Source: Bacteroidota bacterium
GTDB lineage: Bacteria > Bacteroidota > Bacteroidia > Flavobacteriales > Flavobacteriaceae
NCBI GenBank assembly: GCA_018267095.1
Contig: JAFDZC010000006.1
Span: 310,001-374,000, forward strand
Length of the DNA stretch: 64,000 nt
Direction: 5' to 3'
In this document: positions 7,779 to 16,356 of the stretch, one piece after another
Numbering within the stretch: the first letter of the stretch is position 1
Layout: each line of letters starts with the position of its first letter
Notes under the pieces: generated by a model
Told to the model about the DNA's origin: nothing
What the model saw: only the letters and a program-made list of their open reading frames with translations
The model's database searches: none
Translations under genes and position numbers: made by a program

Positions 7779-8942
7779 ATGTCCAAAATATTAGTCATCG
7801 AAGACGAAACCTCCATCCGCCGCGTGCTCACCAAAATACTTTCAGAAGAAAACAGCAGCTACGAAGTAGACGAAGCTGTTGACGGATTATCGGGTTTCGA
7901 AAAAATCAAACAAACCGATTATGACTTGGTTTTGTGTGACATCAAAATGCCCAAAATGGACGGTGTTGAACTGCTCGAAGCCGTCAAAAAAATCAAACCC
8001 GAAATACCGATGGTTATGATTTCCGGCCACGGTGATATGGAAACCGCCATCCAAGCCATGCGTTTGGGTGCGTTTGATTATATTTCAAAACCACCCGATT
8101 TGAACCGTTTACTCAATACCGTCCGCAACGCTTTAGACAAAAAGCAACTCGTGGTCGAGAACAAAATCCTCAAAAAAATTGTCAACAAGCAATACGAAAT
8201 CATCGGACAAAGCGAGCCCATCAACCACATCAAATTGATGATTGAAAAAGTCGCACCGACCGATGCCCGCGTACTCATTACCGGACCGAACGGCACCGGA
8301 AAAGAACTCGTGGCGCATCAGTTGCACCAAAAAAGTGAGCGTGCTGATTTTCCGCTGATTGAAGTGAACTGTGCGGCGATTCCGAGTGAACTGATTGAAA
8401 GCGAATTGTTCGGGCACGTCAAAGGTGCGTTTACATCTGCCGTAAAAGACCGCGCCGGAAAATTTGAAGCCGCCGACGGTGGAACCATTTTTCTGGATGA
8501 AATCGGCGATATGAGCCTGGCCGCACAAGCCAAAGTTTTGCGTGCATTGCAAGAAAATCTCATTCAAAGAGTAGGCGCGGATAAAGACATCAAAGTCAAT
8601 GTGCGCGTGGTGGCCGCTACCAACAAAGACCTCAAAAAAGAAATTGAAGCCGGACGTTTTCGCGAAGATTTATACCATCGTCTAGCCGTAATCCTAATTC
8701 ATGTGCCATCGCTTAATGATCGTCGCGATGATATTCCTTTATTGATTGAACATTTCACTGAAAAAATCGCTTCAGAACAAGGCAATGCACCCAAAACTTT
8801 TTCAAAAGAAGCCGTCAAATTATTGCAAGAATACGATTGGACAGGCAACATCCGCGAACTGCGCAATGTTGTTGAGCGCCTGATTATTTTGGGCGGAAGC
8901 GAGATTTCACAAACCGATGTTCAACTGTTTGCAAGCAAATAA
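7779..8942 (+). CDS. Response regulator with sigma54-type AAA+ domain, no DNA-binding domain
   Basis: A 387-residue NtrC-like protein. The receiver domain (1-120) has phospho-acceptor D54 in '[13 protein letters not shown]'. The AAA+ domain (about 140-375) carries Walker A GPNGTGKE (169-176), the sigma54-contact loop as GAFTSA (216-221) instead of GAFTGA, the Walker B region '[12 protein letters not shown]' and the arginine-finger region 'FREDLYHRL'. It stops at 'VQLFASK' right after the AAA+ lid, so the usual C-terminal Fis-type helix-turn-helix is missing. The same truncated architecture is, as I recall, common in Flavobacteriaceae, so it may act from solution or through a partner. ATG at 7779 follows an octamer repeat array; the next gene is 35 bp downstream. 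Confidence 0.92.
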   Translation: MSKILVIEDETSIRRVLTKILSEENSSYEVDEAVDGLSGFEKIKQTDYDLVLCDIKMPKMDGVELLEAVKKIKPEIPMVMISGHGDMETAIQAMRLGAFDYISKPPDLNRLLNTVRNALDKKQLVVENKILKKIVNKQYEIIGQSEPINHIKLMIEKVAPTDARVLITGPNGTGKELVAHQLHQKSERADFPLIEVNCAAIPSELIESELFGHVKGAFTSAVKDRAGKFEAADGGTIFLDEIGDMSLAAQAKVLRALQENLIQRVGADKDIKVNVRVVAATNKDLKKEIEAGRFREDLYHRLAVILIHVPSLNDRRDDIPLLIEHFTEKIASEQGNAPKTFSKEAVKLLQEYDWTGNIRELRNVVERLIILGGSEISQTDVQLFASK

Positions 8943-8977
8943 ATAAATCATTTCTCCAACGAATCATAGTCAACCGC

Positions 8978-9592
8978 ATGAATCTAAAAAAAATCAATCC
9001 GCATCTGCAACAAGCGCTTGTTGAAGCGGGCCTTACTGAGGCCAACGAATTACAACAAACTACTTTCTCAGCTATTAAAAGCGGTGCTGATGCGGTCATT
9101 CAATCGCCTGTTGGCAGCGGAAAAACTACCACGATCGTTTTAAATGTCATTCAAAAATTAGACAAAGCTCAAGGCGAAAGCACGCGGGCGCTTATTTTGG
9201 TTTTGGGCAAAGAGCAAGTTTTAGCAATGGTTGATTTGTTCCGACAATTGGGCAAACACACCGATTTGCGCGTGATAGGTGTGCATGATAAAACCGATAT
9301 CGACGAAGATAAAAACCAAATTTCAGCCGGAATGGATGTGCTCATCGGAACGCCCACCAAAATCAACGCGATGTTTTCATCAGCCGGATTCAACATGACC
9401 ACAATAAAAATGTTCGCAACCGATGATGCCGATGAAATAGTCAGACTCCGACAAGATTCGATTATTCAACGTTTATCCATGAGTGTTGAGAAAACCCAGC
9501 GTTTGTTTTTTTGCAATCAAATTACTGAAAAGCTCGAAATCCTCGCGGATAAAATCATGATTGAGCCTTTATTTTTTGAGGCTGAAGAATAG
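8978..9592 (+). CDS. Single-domain, degenerate DEAD-box helicase-like protein
   Basis: A 204-residue protein equivalent to only the first RecA-like domain of a DEAD-box helicase. A Q-motif-like region ('LTEANELQQTTFSAI', about 19-33) precedes motif I SPVGSGKT (43-50). 'LIGTPTK' (about 122-128) corresponds to motif Ib. The DEAD motif is changed to TDDADE (148-153), and motif III (SAT) is replaced by 'FFCNQ'. There is no second RecA domain, so ATP-driven unwinding is unlikely; RNA or nucleotide binding is possible. Intact reading frame and clean start and stop argue against a pseudogene. It is 35 bp downstream of the HTH-less regulator and may share its transcript. Confidence 0.75.
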   Translation: MNLKKINPHLQQALVEAGLTEANELQQTTFSAIKSGADAVIQSPVGSGKTTTIVLNVIQKLDKAQGESTRALILVLGKEQVLAMVDLFRQLGKHTDLRVIGVHDKTDIDEDKNQISAGMDVLIGTPTKINAMFSSAGFNMTTIKMFATDDADEIVRLRQDSIIQRLSMSVEKTQRLFFCNQITEKLEILADKIMIEPLFFEAEE

Positions 9593-9687
9593 TTATTTCT
9601 CAACTTTTTTTGCTCTGGGTTTATATCATTTTCAATTATCTTTGCCGCTTCAAAAATCTACCTGTTCATTCGGGAAATTCATTTTTT

Positions 9688-11322
9688 ATGATCACAGTAA
9701 ACGACATAGCCGTTGAATTTGGCGGCACCACTTTGTTTAGCGAAGTTACTTTTGCCATCAACGAAACCGACAAAATAGCGCTCATGGGTAAAAACGGCGC
9801 CGGAAAATCAACCTTGCTCAAGATTGTAGCTGGACAAAACAAGCCCACGCGCGGATCGATTTCGGCACCTAAAGAAGCTGTGATTGCTTATTTGCCGCAG
9901 CATTTACTGATTGCTGATGATTGCACGGTCATGGAAGAAACCTCGAAAGCGTTTGCCGAAGTTTTTAAAATGAAAGCCGAAATTGATCACATCAACGAGC
10001 AACTCACTATTCGCACCGATTACGAAAGCGACGATTATATGAAGCTCATTGAGCGCGTATCTGAACTCAGCGAAAAGTATTATTCTATTGAAGAAGTCAA
10101 CTATGAAGCCGAAGTAGAGAAGGTGCTTAAAGGTTTGGGTTTTGAACGCGAAGATTTTACCCGATCCACTTCAGAATTTTCGGGCGGTTGGCGCATGCGC
10201 ATTGAACTCGCTAAAATTTTGCTCAAAAAACCCGATTTGATTTTGCTCGATGAGCCGACCAATCACCTCGACATGGAAAGTATTCAGTGGCTCGAAGATT
10301 TTTTGATCAACCAAGCCAAAGCCGTGATGGTGATTTCGCACGACCGCGCATTTGTAGACAATATTACCAACCGCACCATCGAGGTAACCATGGGGCGCAT
10401 TTACGATTATAAAGCCAAGTATTCTCACTATCTTGAATTGCGCAAAGATCGCCGAGTGCATCAGCAAAAAGCCTACGATGAACAACAGAAATTTATAGCC
10501 GAAAATCAAGCTTTTATTGAGCGCTTTAGAGGAACTTTCTCAAAAACCGAACAAGTGCAATCGCGTGTACGGATGCTTGAAAAACTCGTTTTGGTCGAGG
10601 TTGATGAAGTAGATACTTCGGCTTTGCGTTTGAAGTTTCCGCCTTCGCCCCGCAGCGGACAATATCCGGTGGTGGTGGAGCATTTGTCTAAAAAATATGG
10701 AGATCACGTAGTTTTTCAAGATGCGAGCATGGTCATTGAACGCGGACAGAAAGTAGCTTTTGTCGGCAAAAATGGTGAAGGTAAATCAACGATGATCAAA
10801 GCCATCATGAAAGAAATTGATGTTGATGGCGGAAAACTTGAAATCGGACACAACGCACAAATTGGTTATTTTGCCCAAAATCAGGCGGCGCTTTTGGATG
10901 GTGAACTCACTGTTTTTGAAACCATTGATACCATCGCAGTAGGCGATATTCGCACGCAAATCAAAAATCTACTTGGAGCATTTATGTTCTCGGGCGATGA
11001 TACCACCAAAAAAGTAAAAGTGCTTTCGGGCGGTGAGAAAACGCGTTTGGCGATGATTAAATTACTACTTGAACCGGTCAATGTGCTTATCCTCGATGAG
11101 CCGACCAATCACCTGGATATGAAAACCAAAGACATCATTAAAGATGCGTTGCGCGATTTTGACGGGACGCTTATTTTGGTGTCGCACGACCGTGATTTCT
11201 TAGATGGATTGGTGACCAAAGTATTCGAATTCGGTCACAAACGCGTACGCGAGCATTTTGAAGACATCAAAGGTTTCCTTGAATTCAAAAAAATGGAAAA
11301 TCTGCGCGAGATAGAGCAGTAA
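9688..11322 (+). CDS. ABC-F family ATPase
   Basis: A 544-residue soluble protein with two ABC domains joined by a charged linker and no membrane segment, the ABC-F arrangement that acts on ribosomes. Walker A motifs are GKNGAGKST and GKNGEGKST; signatures are FSGGWRMR and LSGGEKTR; both Walker B motifs are followed by DEPTNHLDM. I chose ATG 9688 because the homologous proteins begin 'MITVNDIAVEFGG', rather than the in-frame start at 9610. A TATCTTTG box at 9637-9644 lies between these two positions and supports the shorter form. It converges with the next gene with no gap at 11322/11323. Confidence 0.92.
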   Translation: MITVNDIAVEFGGTTLFSEVTFAINETDKIALMGKNGAGKSTLLKIVAGQNKPTRGSISAPKEAVIAYLPQHLLIADDCTVMEETSKAFAEVFKMKAEIDHINEQLTIRTDYESDDYMKLIERVSELSEKYYSIEEVNYEAEVEKVLKGLGFEREDFTRSTSEFSGGWRMRIELAKILLKKPDLILLDEPTNHLDMESIQWLEDFLINQAKAVMVISHDRAFVDNITNRTIEVTMGRIYDYKAKYSHYLELRKDRRVHQQKAYDEQQKFIAENQAFIERFRGTFSKTEQVQSRVRMLEKLVLVEVDEVDTSALRLKFPPSPRSGQYPVVVEHLSKKYGDHVVFQDASMVIERGQKVAFVGKNGEGKSTMIKAIMKEIDVDGGKLEIGHNAQIGYFAQNQAALLDGELTVFETIDTIAVGDIRTQIKNLLGAFMFSGDDTTKKVKVLSGGEKTRLAMIKLLLEPVNVLILDEPTNHLDMKTKDIIKDALRDFDGTLILVSHDRDFLDGLVTKVFEFGHKRVREHFEDIKGFLEFKKMENLREIEQ

Positions 11323-12129
11323 TTAATGCACGATTAGTTTGTAAATGATGGATTCTGAAACTTCAGAGTCGCTGTCTTCACAAAGCAAGAATTCTAAAGC
11401 ATTTTCGGTTTTTTGATACAAGCAAATGCCTTCGAATTTTTGGGTTTGTGAGATTTCACGCGTCCACAAAACTTCAAGGTTTTTGAGTTCGATACAACCA
11501 ATAAGACTTCCGGCAATTTCGCCATCGAGATAGGTAGAATCTGAATTTTCAGCAGCAGCCAGAAAATAAAGCTGGTCGTCAACTACAACCACATCGGTAA
11601 AGGTGGCTTGGACATTTTGAATTTTGGGCAGTTCAATATTATAGAAAACGATGGGTTCAAAGTTATGACTGCATTGAAACAAACCGTTTTTTTGAGATTC
11701 ACCGTTGCCGCGCTGACCCAAATACCACTGGTTTTTATAGAAAAATGCGCCTTCTAAATTTAGGTCAACTTCGGGAATTTGAGCTAATGCCGCGAGTTGT
11801 TGATGCAAAGCTGAACGATTGTAAATGCTATAAAAACCAGAGTTGATATTGAAAATAATGTGTTGGTTTCGATGCGCTTTTGAGCCCGAACCAAACAAAT
11901 GTAATTGGCCATGATGTTCGGTGAGAATTTCAAAGTCGGGTTTTTGTTTTTTGGGCAAATTTTCTTTGGCTTCTGAGCCCAACGGAATTTTGTGCAGCAC
12001 TTGATTTTTAATTTCATAACGATACAAAAATTGACTGCTGTCTGAAATTAAAAACAAATTGTCGGCGGTAAAAACCAATCCGGAGGCGGCGCGGAGCCCT
12101 GAAATTTGGCAAAAAGGTTCGAGTGTCAT
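11323..12129 (-). CDS. Conserved hypothetical protein, beta-propeller-like
   Basis: A 268-residue protein without a signal peptide or membrane segment. The sequence alternates hydrophobic strands with motifs such as 'DNLFLISDSSQFLYRYEI', 'GQLHLFGSGSKAHRN', 'NLEGAFFYKNQWYLGQRGN' and 'EGICLYQ', which recalls propeller blades of the phytase/SMP-30 type. It resembles uncharacterised flavobacterial proteins (DUF6929-like, from memory). No catalytic motif is certain. Its stop codon abuts that of the ABC-F gene. Upstream lies a family A repeat rather than an obvious promoter. Confidence 0.6.
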   Translation of the reverse strand: MTLEPFCQISGLRAASGLVFTADNLFLISDSSQFLYRYEIKNQVLHKIPLGSEAKENLPKKQKPDFEILTEHHGQLHLFGSGSKAHRNQHIIFNINSGFYSIYNRSALHQQLAALAQIPEVDLNLEGAFFYKNQWYLGQRGNGESQKNGLFQCSHNFEPIVFYNIELPKIQNVQATFTDVVVVDDQLYFLAAAENSDSTYLDGEIAGSLIGCIELKNLEVLWTREISQTQKFEGICLYQKTENALEFLLCEDSDSEVSESIIYKLIVH

Positions 12130-12145
12130 AGCGTAAGATAAATTT

Positions 12146-12222
12146 CCAGCCCGGATGGACGCGGCAGCCTTGTGCGCCCGGGTTGGGCGTGCAAGCTATA
12201 GCAAACAGCCGGAATAGCTGCC
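12146..12222 (-). repeat. Family A palindromic intergenic repeat, copy 3
   Basis: Reverse-oriented copy: it reads GGCAGCTATTCCGGCTGTTT on the minus strand and ends with a variant of CCATCAGGGCT (CCATCCGGGCTGG). The loop differs from other copies ('TTGCACGCCCAACCCGGGCG' region), with its own short GC-rich stem. Confidence 0.7.
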
Positions 12223-12287
12223 TAAAAATACAAATAATCTATCTGAAAATAGGCCGGAATTGACCCTTGAACTAGAATGAAATAAAA

Positions 12288-12311
12288 AAGCCATTCAAAA
12301 ACGAATGGCTT
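12288..12311 (-). terminator. Terminator of the tandem T9SS gene pair
   Basis: AAGCCATTC (12288-12296) and GAATGGCTT (12303-12311) form a perfect 9-bp stem with a 6-nt loop. On the minus strand it is followed by a T run, 22 bp past the stop codon at 12333. Confidence 0.75.
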
Positions 12312-12332
12312 CATATTTCGTGTTCATCGCGA

Positions 12333-13361
12333 TTATCGAACCATGATTTTTTGAACAAATCGCTGTCCGGATGCTTGACTGATTTCAAACATATAAACTC
12401 CGGTTGAAAGTGCATTGATACTAAGCTCGTTGCTACCGGTAGTGAGCGCTGTGGTTTTTTGCGCCACTATTTGTCCGTTCATGCCGATGATGCGAAGGTT
12501 GGCTTGTGGAACGTCAGTTTGTGCGTCAATCACAATTTTTCCGGTAGCGGCATGGAGCGCGTTTACATAGAAAGTTGCTGAGTTGAATTGTTCAGTGGCC
12601 AAAGGGATGAAGGTAAGTTCTTCCCATGTTTTAGCCACACTCACCAAGCCTGCTTTGCCGGTAGGCATGCCATTGGTCCAGTTCATTCGGAATACCAAAC
12701 GGTCAATGTTTCCGGATTGGTCAGCTCCGGTGTTGGTGATGGCACTGGGCGATACAGGTTCTCCGTTGAGGTAAACCGGGTCTACATAAAGGCTTACGAT
12801 ATCGTCGTTAGCACCCGCCAATTGGCTGTATTTGATAACAACTAAGTGATCTTGGTTGTAACCGTAGCTCAAAGCTGATGTGGCCAACGGATTGCCATTG
12901 GCGCCTTTGCAAATAGCCAGGTTATAACTCAAACCTGTGTTGATGGCGTACAATCTGAAAGTGGTGTTGAGGTTTGCACCGCTCATAACTCTGAAAAAAT
13001 CACTGTTGTTGTTGGCTTGCGCTGCACTCAAATTGAGCACAAAAGCTACATAAACATCGCCATCTGTGACCGCTGTAAAAGGTGTTCCTACACCGTCTGA
13101 GTCAGGACTGATAGCCACTGAGTTGGTGCTGATACCGTAGTCTTGATAACTCACTGCTGAGCTCAAAACATCAGCGTTATTCGGAATCGCCCCGATGGCC
13201 GCACCCAATCCGCCTGGAAGTGAAGAATTGTGTGTCCAGGTTCCTTGGTTATGCAAATCAGCTCCGGTCGTGTACATAAGAAAATCATCTTGAAAAAGAT
13301 TTTGCCCAAAACCGGTCATGCTTATGAAGAGAATTGATAAGTTGAATAATTTAGTTTTCAT
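12333..13361 (-). CDS. T9SS type A sorted exported protein, paralogue 1
   Basis: A 342-residue protein with a signal peptide (MKTKLFNLSILFISMTGFGQ) and a C-terminal T9SS type A domain (about 272-342: 'ATGKIVIDAQTD...NLRIIGMNGQIV...LSTGVYMFEI...QRFVQKIMVR'). The middle part, beginning 'LFQDDFLMYTTGADLHNQGTW' and with 'VVIKYSQLAGANDDIVSLYVDP', looks like a lectin or laminin-G-like beta sandwich, but the fold is not proven. It is 23 bp downstream of a clear paralogue, suggesting a tandem duplication and one transcript. It should be exported across the outer membrane and attached or released. Confidence 0.85.
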   Translation of the reverse strand: MKTKLFNLSILFISMTGFGQNLFQDDFLMYTTGADLHNQGTWTHNSSLPGGLGAAIGAIPNNADVLSSAVSYQDYGISTNSVAISPDSDGVGTPFTAVTDGDVYVAFVLNLSAAQANNNSDFFRVMSGANLNTTFRLYAINTGLSYNLAICKGANGNPLATSALSYGYNQDHLVVIKYSQLAGANDDIVSLYVDPVYLNGEPVSPSAITNTGADQSGNIDRLVFRMNWTNGMPTGKAGLVSVAKTWEELTFIPLATEQFNSATFYVNALHAATGKIVIDAQTDVPQANLRIIGMNGQIVAQKTTALTTGSNELSINALSTGVYMFEISQASGQRFVQKIMVR

Positions 13362-13384
13362 GAGAATATAAAAGTTGTTTTAGT

Positions 13385-14449
13385 TTAGTTGTTGAAGATG
13401 ATTTTTTGACGGTATTCAAATCCGTTTCCATCATTTAATGTCAGTACATACAATCCGGTGCTTAGTTTAGATTTAAGTGGAACGGATGTATTGCCTGAAT
13501 CAATGTTGATGAGTTGTTTTTCAATAAGAGTTCCGTTGGAGCCATATAAGGCCAATTGAACTTGATTCAGACTTTTTTGAGATTGGATTTCAAGGTGGTT
13601 ACCAGCGTTGTTGGTGGCAACAAATAATGAATTAGCTTCAAAAGAATTGGTTGCCAGCGGTAAGAAACCTAATCCTTCCCAGGTTGTAGAAGCACTCACC
13701 AATCCGGCATAACCTGTGGGCATAGAATCCGGAACATTAAAATTGAGTCTGAAAGCTACGCGATCAATGGCACCACTTTGATCTATGCCTGAGGCTGTAA
13801 CAGCTGCTGCTGTAATGGGTTCTCCGGACGCATAATCAGGGTTGACAAACAAACTTACAACATCATCGTCAAAACTGTCTAAATGACTGTATTTTAGAAT
13901 GACCAATACATTTTCACTGTAATTGTACAAATCGTTTGCATAAACAGTTGCATTGGCTGAAGCGCCTTTTCGGATACCAATGTTATAGCCAAAACCGGCA
14001 TCTTTTACGATTAATCTAAAGCAAACTTGGGTGGCATCGCTGTTGATGATTCTTAAAAAATCAACCGGAGAGCCACTAGCCAATGGGGCGGTGCTCAAAT
14101 TTAAAACAAGTCCTACATAGAAATCTCCACCCGAAACAATCGGGTTAACAATATGAGCAACACCATCTCGGTAGGGCCCAATTTCAATAACTTTAGTCGA
14201 GTTTCCGTAGTTTGAATATGAAATGGCTTGGTCTAAAACCTTGGTGCCCGAACAAGTTGAACTTGACGAAAGCGGTAAACAAGCACCAATTCCTACATTA
14301 GGAGCAATCGGGCTGTTAGACCACAAACCTTGACCACTTAATTCGGCGTTGGTGGTGTAAGATGAAAAATCATCTTGAAAAATCGATTGTGCTTGACTGA
14401 TGATTGATAGAAACAAAGCAAGCAGGAAAGTAATTTTTTTCATAGGCAA
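13385..14449 (-). CDS. T9SS type A sorted exported protein, paralogue 2
   Basis: A 354-residue paralogue of the next gene downstream. Shared blocks include 'FQDDFSSYTTNAEL.GQG.W', 'GDFYVGLVLNLS', 'VLVILKYSHLDSFDDDVVSLFVNP', 'GIDQSGAIDRVAFR.N' and 'MPTGYAGLVSASTTWEGLGFLPLA'. It has a signal peptide and a C-terminal T9SS type A domain ending 'YRQKIIFNN'. One difference is an extra loop with a Cys pair (GACLPLSSSSTCSG) near residue 60. Two possible ATG starts lie two codons apart (14449 or 14443); I keep the longer. The ligand or substrate is unknown. Confidence 0.85.
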   Translation of the reverse strand: MPMKKITFLLALFLSIISQAQSIFQDDFSSYTTNAELSGQGLWSNSPIAPNVGIGACLPLSSSSTCSGTKVLDQAISYSNYGNSTKVIEIGPYRDGVAHIVNPIVSGGDFYVGLVLNLSTAPLASGSPVDFLRIINSDATQVCFRLIVKDAGFGYNIGIRKGASANATVYANDLYNYSENVLVILKYSHLDSFDDDVVSLFVNPDYASGEPITAAAVTASGIDQSGAIDRVAFRLNFNVPDSMPTGYAGLVSASTTWEGLGFLPLATNSFEANSLFVATNNAGNHLEIQSQKSLNQVQLALYGSNGTLIEKQLINIDSGNTSVPLKSKLSTGLYVLTLNDGNGFEYRQKIIFNN

Positions 14450-14584
14450 TTTTTTGTGAACTCAAAATCGAGGTCAAATTTCATAATAAAAATGGATAAG
14501 TCTATCGGTTAATAATTTAATAACATTCAAACAACAAAAAATTAACTTAGTTGAACAAATCCAGTTAAAGTTACAAATAATTGT

Positions 14585-15997
14585 ATGTTAAAAGCTATTT
14601 TTGCCACTCAAAAAATCGCTGTGAACTTACAACAATACACCCGAGAATTCTCTGATAACATCAAGCTGGCGTATCCGGTCGTGCTGGGCATGCTCGGACA
14701 TACGCTGATCGGAATTGTCGACAATATCATGGTGGGCAATTTAGGCCCAACTGAGTTGGCCGCGGTTTCCCTTGGCAATAGTTTTATTTTTATTGGAATG
14801 TCGCTCGGGATTGGTTTTTCGACGGCGATTACACCGCTGATTGCCGAAGCTGATGCTGAAAATAATACCGATAAAATCAGGGCAACCTTTCACCATGGAT
14901 TGATTTTGTGTACGGTGCTGGGATTGTTGTTGTTTGGCATGATTGAACTCGCCAAACCACTCATGCGCTTGATGCATCAACCTGAAGCGGTGGTTACTTT
15001 GGCCTCACCTTATATTGATTGGGTGGCTTTTTCGCTCATTCCGGTGATTGTGTATCAAGGCTATAAACAATTTGCCGACGGACTTTCACTGACCAAATAC
15101 TCAATGTATGCCATATTTTTGACCAATGTGGTGCATGTATTTTTTAACTATGCCTTGATTTACGGTTTTTGGATTTTTCCGAAAATGGGCGTGGTGGGTG
15201 CAGCGCTCGGAACTGTGATTTCACGCGTTATGATGGTGGTTTTTATGCATGTATTGTTGCAATATAATCGCCAACTGAAAACGTATTTTTCGGGCTTTAG
15301 TTGGCGCAATCTGCAACAGTCGGTGCTACGTAAAATTGTGTCTTTGGGTTTGCCTTCGGCCATGCAAATGTTGTTTGAAGTAACCTTGTTTACCGCGGCG
15401 ATTTGGCTTTCAGGTTCCATCGGTAAAACCAGTCAGGCGGCCAACCAAATTGCACTGACCCTGGCTACAACGACTTTTATGTTTGCCATGGGACTCAACG
15501 TGACGGCTATGATTCGCGTGGGCAATCAAAAAGGTTTGGGCGATTACAAGAATTTGATTGTGGTAGCGCGTTCGATTTTTTTACTGACGATCATCCTCGA
15601 AACTATTTTTGCCAGCTTGTTCTTGCTGTTGCACAACTTCTTGCCGCATTTGTTTTTGAATATGGACGAGGCTACCCAAGCCCTTGACAATGCCGAGGTG
15701 ATTGCCATTGCAGCCAAGCTACTCATCGTGGCGGCCTTTTTTCAGATTTCAGACGGGATGCAGGTGGTGGTTTTGGGTGCACTTCGCGGATTACAAGACG
15801 TCAAGGTTCCGATGTATATTACTTTTGTGGCTTATTGGGTGGTGGGTTTTCCGATCTCGATTTACTTGGGCATTTACACCGAGCTCAAAGCCACCGGAAT
15901 TTGGATTGGACTTTTGGCCGGGCTCACGGTAGCTGCTTTATTTTTGTATCTTCGGTTTGATAAACTTACGCGGATGCTGCGCGAGCAAAATTCATAA
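14585..15997 (+). CDS. MATE family efflux transporter
   Basis: A 470-residue multidrug and toxin extrusion transporter with 12 predicted membrane segments in two six-helix halves. Typical segments are 'LAYPVVLGMLGHTLIGIVDNIMVGNLG' near the N-terminus and 'GLPSAMQMLFEVTLFTAAIWLSGSIG' opening the second half. It should exchange Na+ or H+ for cationic compounds; the substrate is unknown. The start is uncertain: ATG 14585 is given, but GTG 14621 gives 'VNLQQYTREF', closer to related N-termini, and a TATTTTTG box lies just before it. The 38-bp gap to the next small gene suggests co-transcription. Confidence 0.92.
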   Translation: MLKAIFATQKIAVNLQQYTREFSDNIKLAYPVVLGMLGHTLIGIVDNIMVGNLGPTELAAVSLGNSFIFIGMSLGIGFSTAITPLIAEADAENNTDKIRATFHHGLILCTVLGLLLFGMIELAKPLMRLMHQPEAVVTLASPYIDWVAFSLIPVIVYQGYKQFADGLSLTKYSMYAIFLTNVVHVFFNYALIYGFWIFPKMGVVGAALGTVISRVMMVVFMHVLLQYNRQLKTYFSGFSWRNLQQSVLRKIVSLGLPSAMQMLFEVTLFTAAIWLSGSIGKTSQAANQIALTLATTTFMFAMGLNVTAMIRVGNQKGLGDYKNLIVVARSIFLLTIILETIFASLFLLLHNFLPHLFLNMDEATQALDNAEVIAIAAKLLIVAAFFQISDGMQVVVLGALRGLQDVKVPMYITFVAYWVVGFPISIYLGIYTELKATGIWIGLLAGLTVAALFLYLRFDKLTRMLREQNS

Positions 15998-16035
15998 ATT
16001 AACAACATCAAGGCTAAAGCCAAACTTCAATAACT

Positions 16036-16263
16036 ATGGAACTACCTAAATTTCTCTTGGGCGACAACACTGATTTTCCGGATGATATTTTTATCATTCA
16101 CTTGGATTATCCTCGTTTTATTATCAACTTAAAAGACGACGAAGTTGAGTTTTTAGAAGAAGCCGAAGATTTGGATGAAGCCGAACTCAATGCCGAAATG
16201 GAAAGCCTTATTGAACAAGCCAATGATTTTTACGATCGCGAAGTGGCGCGTTATGAGGATTGA
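16036..16263 (+). CDS. Small acidic conserved protein
   Basis: A 75-residue, strongly acidic protein (many D/E; 'EFLEEAEDLDEAELNAEMESLIEQ' region predicted helical). The N-terminal half, 'FLLGDNTDFPDDIFIIHLDYPRFIIN', has a beta-strand pattern. There are no Cys residues, signal peptide or membrane segment. I recall near-identical short proteins in other Flavobacteriaceae, which supports a real gene, but no function is known. It follows the MATE gene by 38 bp on the same strand. Confidence 0.7.
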   Translation: MELPKFLLGDNTDFPDDIFIIHLDYPRFIINLKDDEVEFLEEAEDLDEAELNAEMESLIEQANDFYDREVARYED

Positions 16264-16356
16264 TAATTAAATAGAGATTTGGTTTTTTAACAAAATAGCT
16301 TATTTTTGATTTAGTTGATTCACAACATATTGTCGGAATAAATCATTTATAAGCAT

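Noticed and set aside
9610-9687. Upstream extension of the ABC-F gene
   Set aside because: The extra 26 residues are hydrophobic and unlike the family; a -7 box lies inside the interval.
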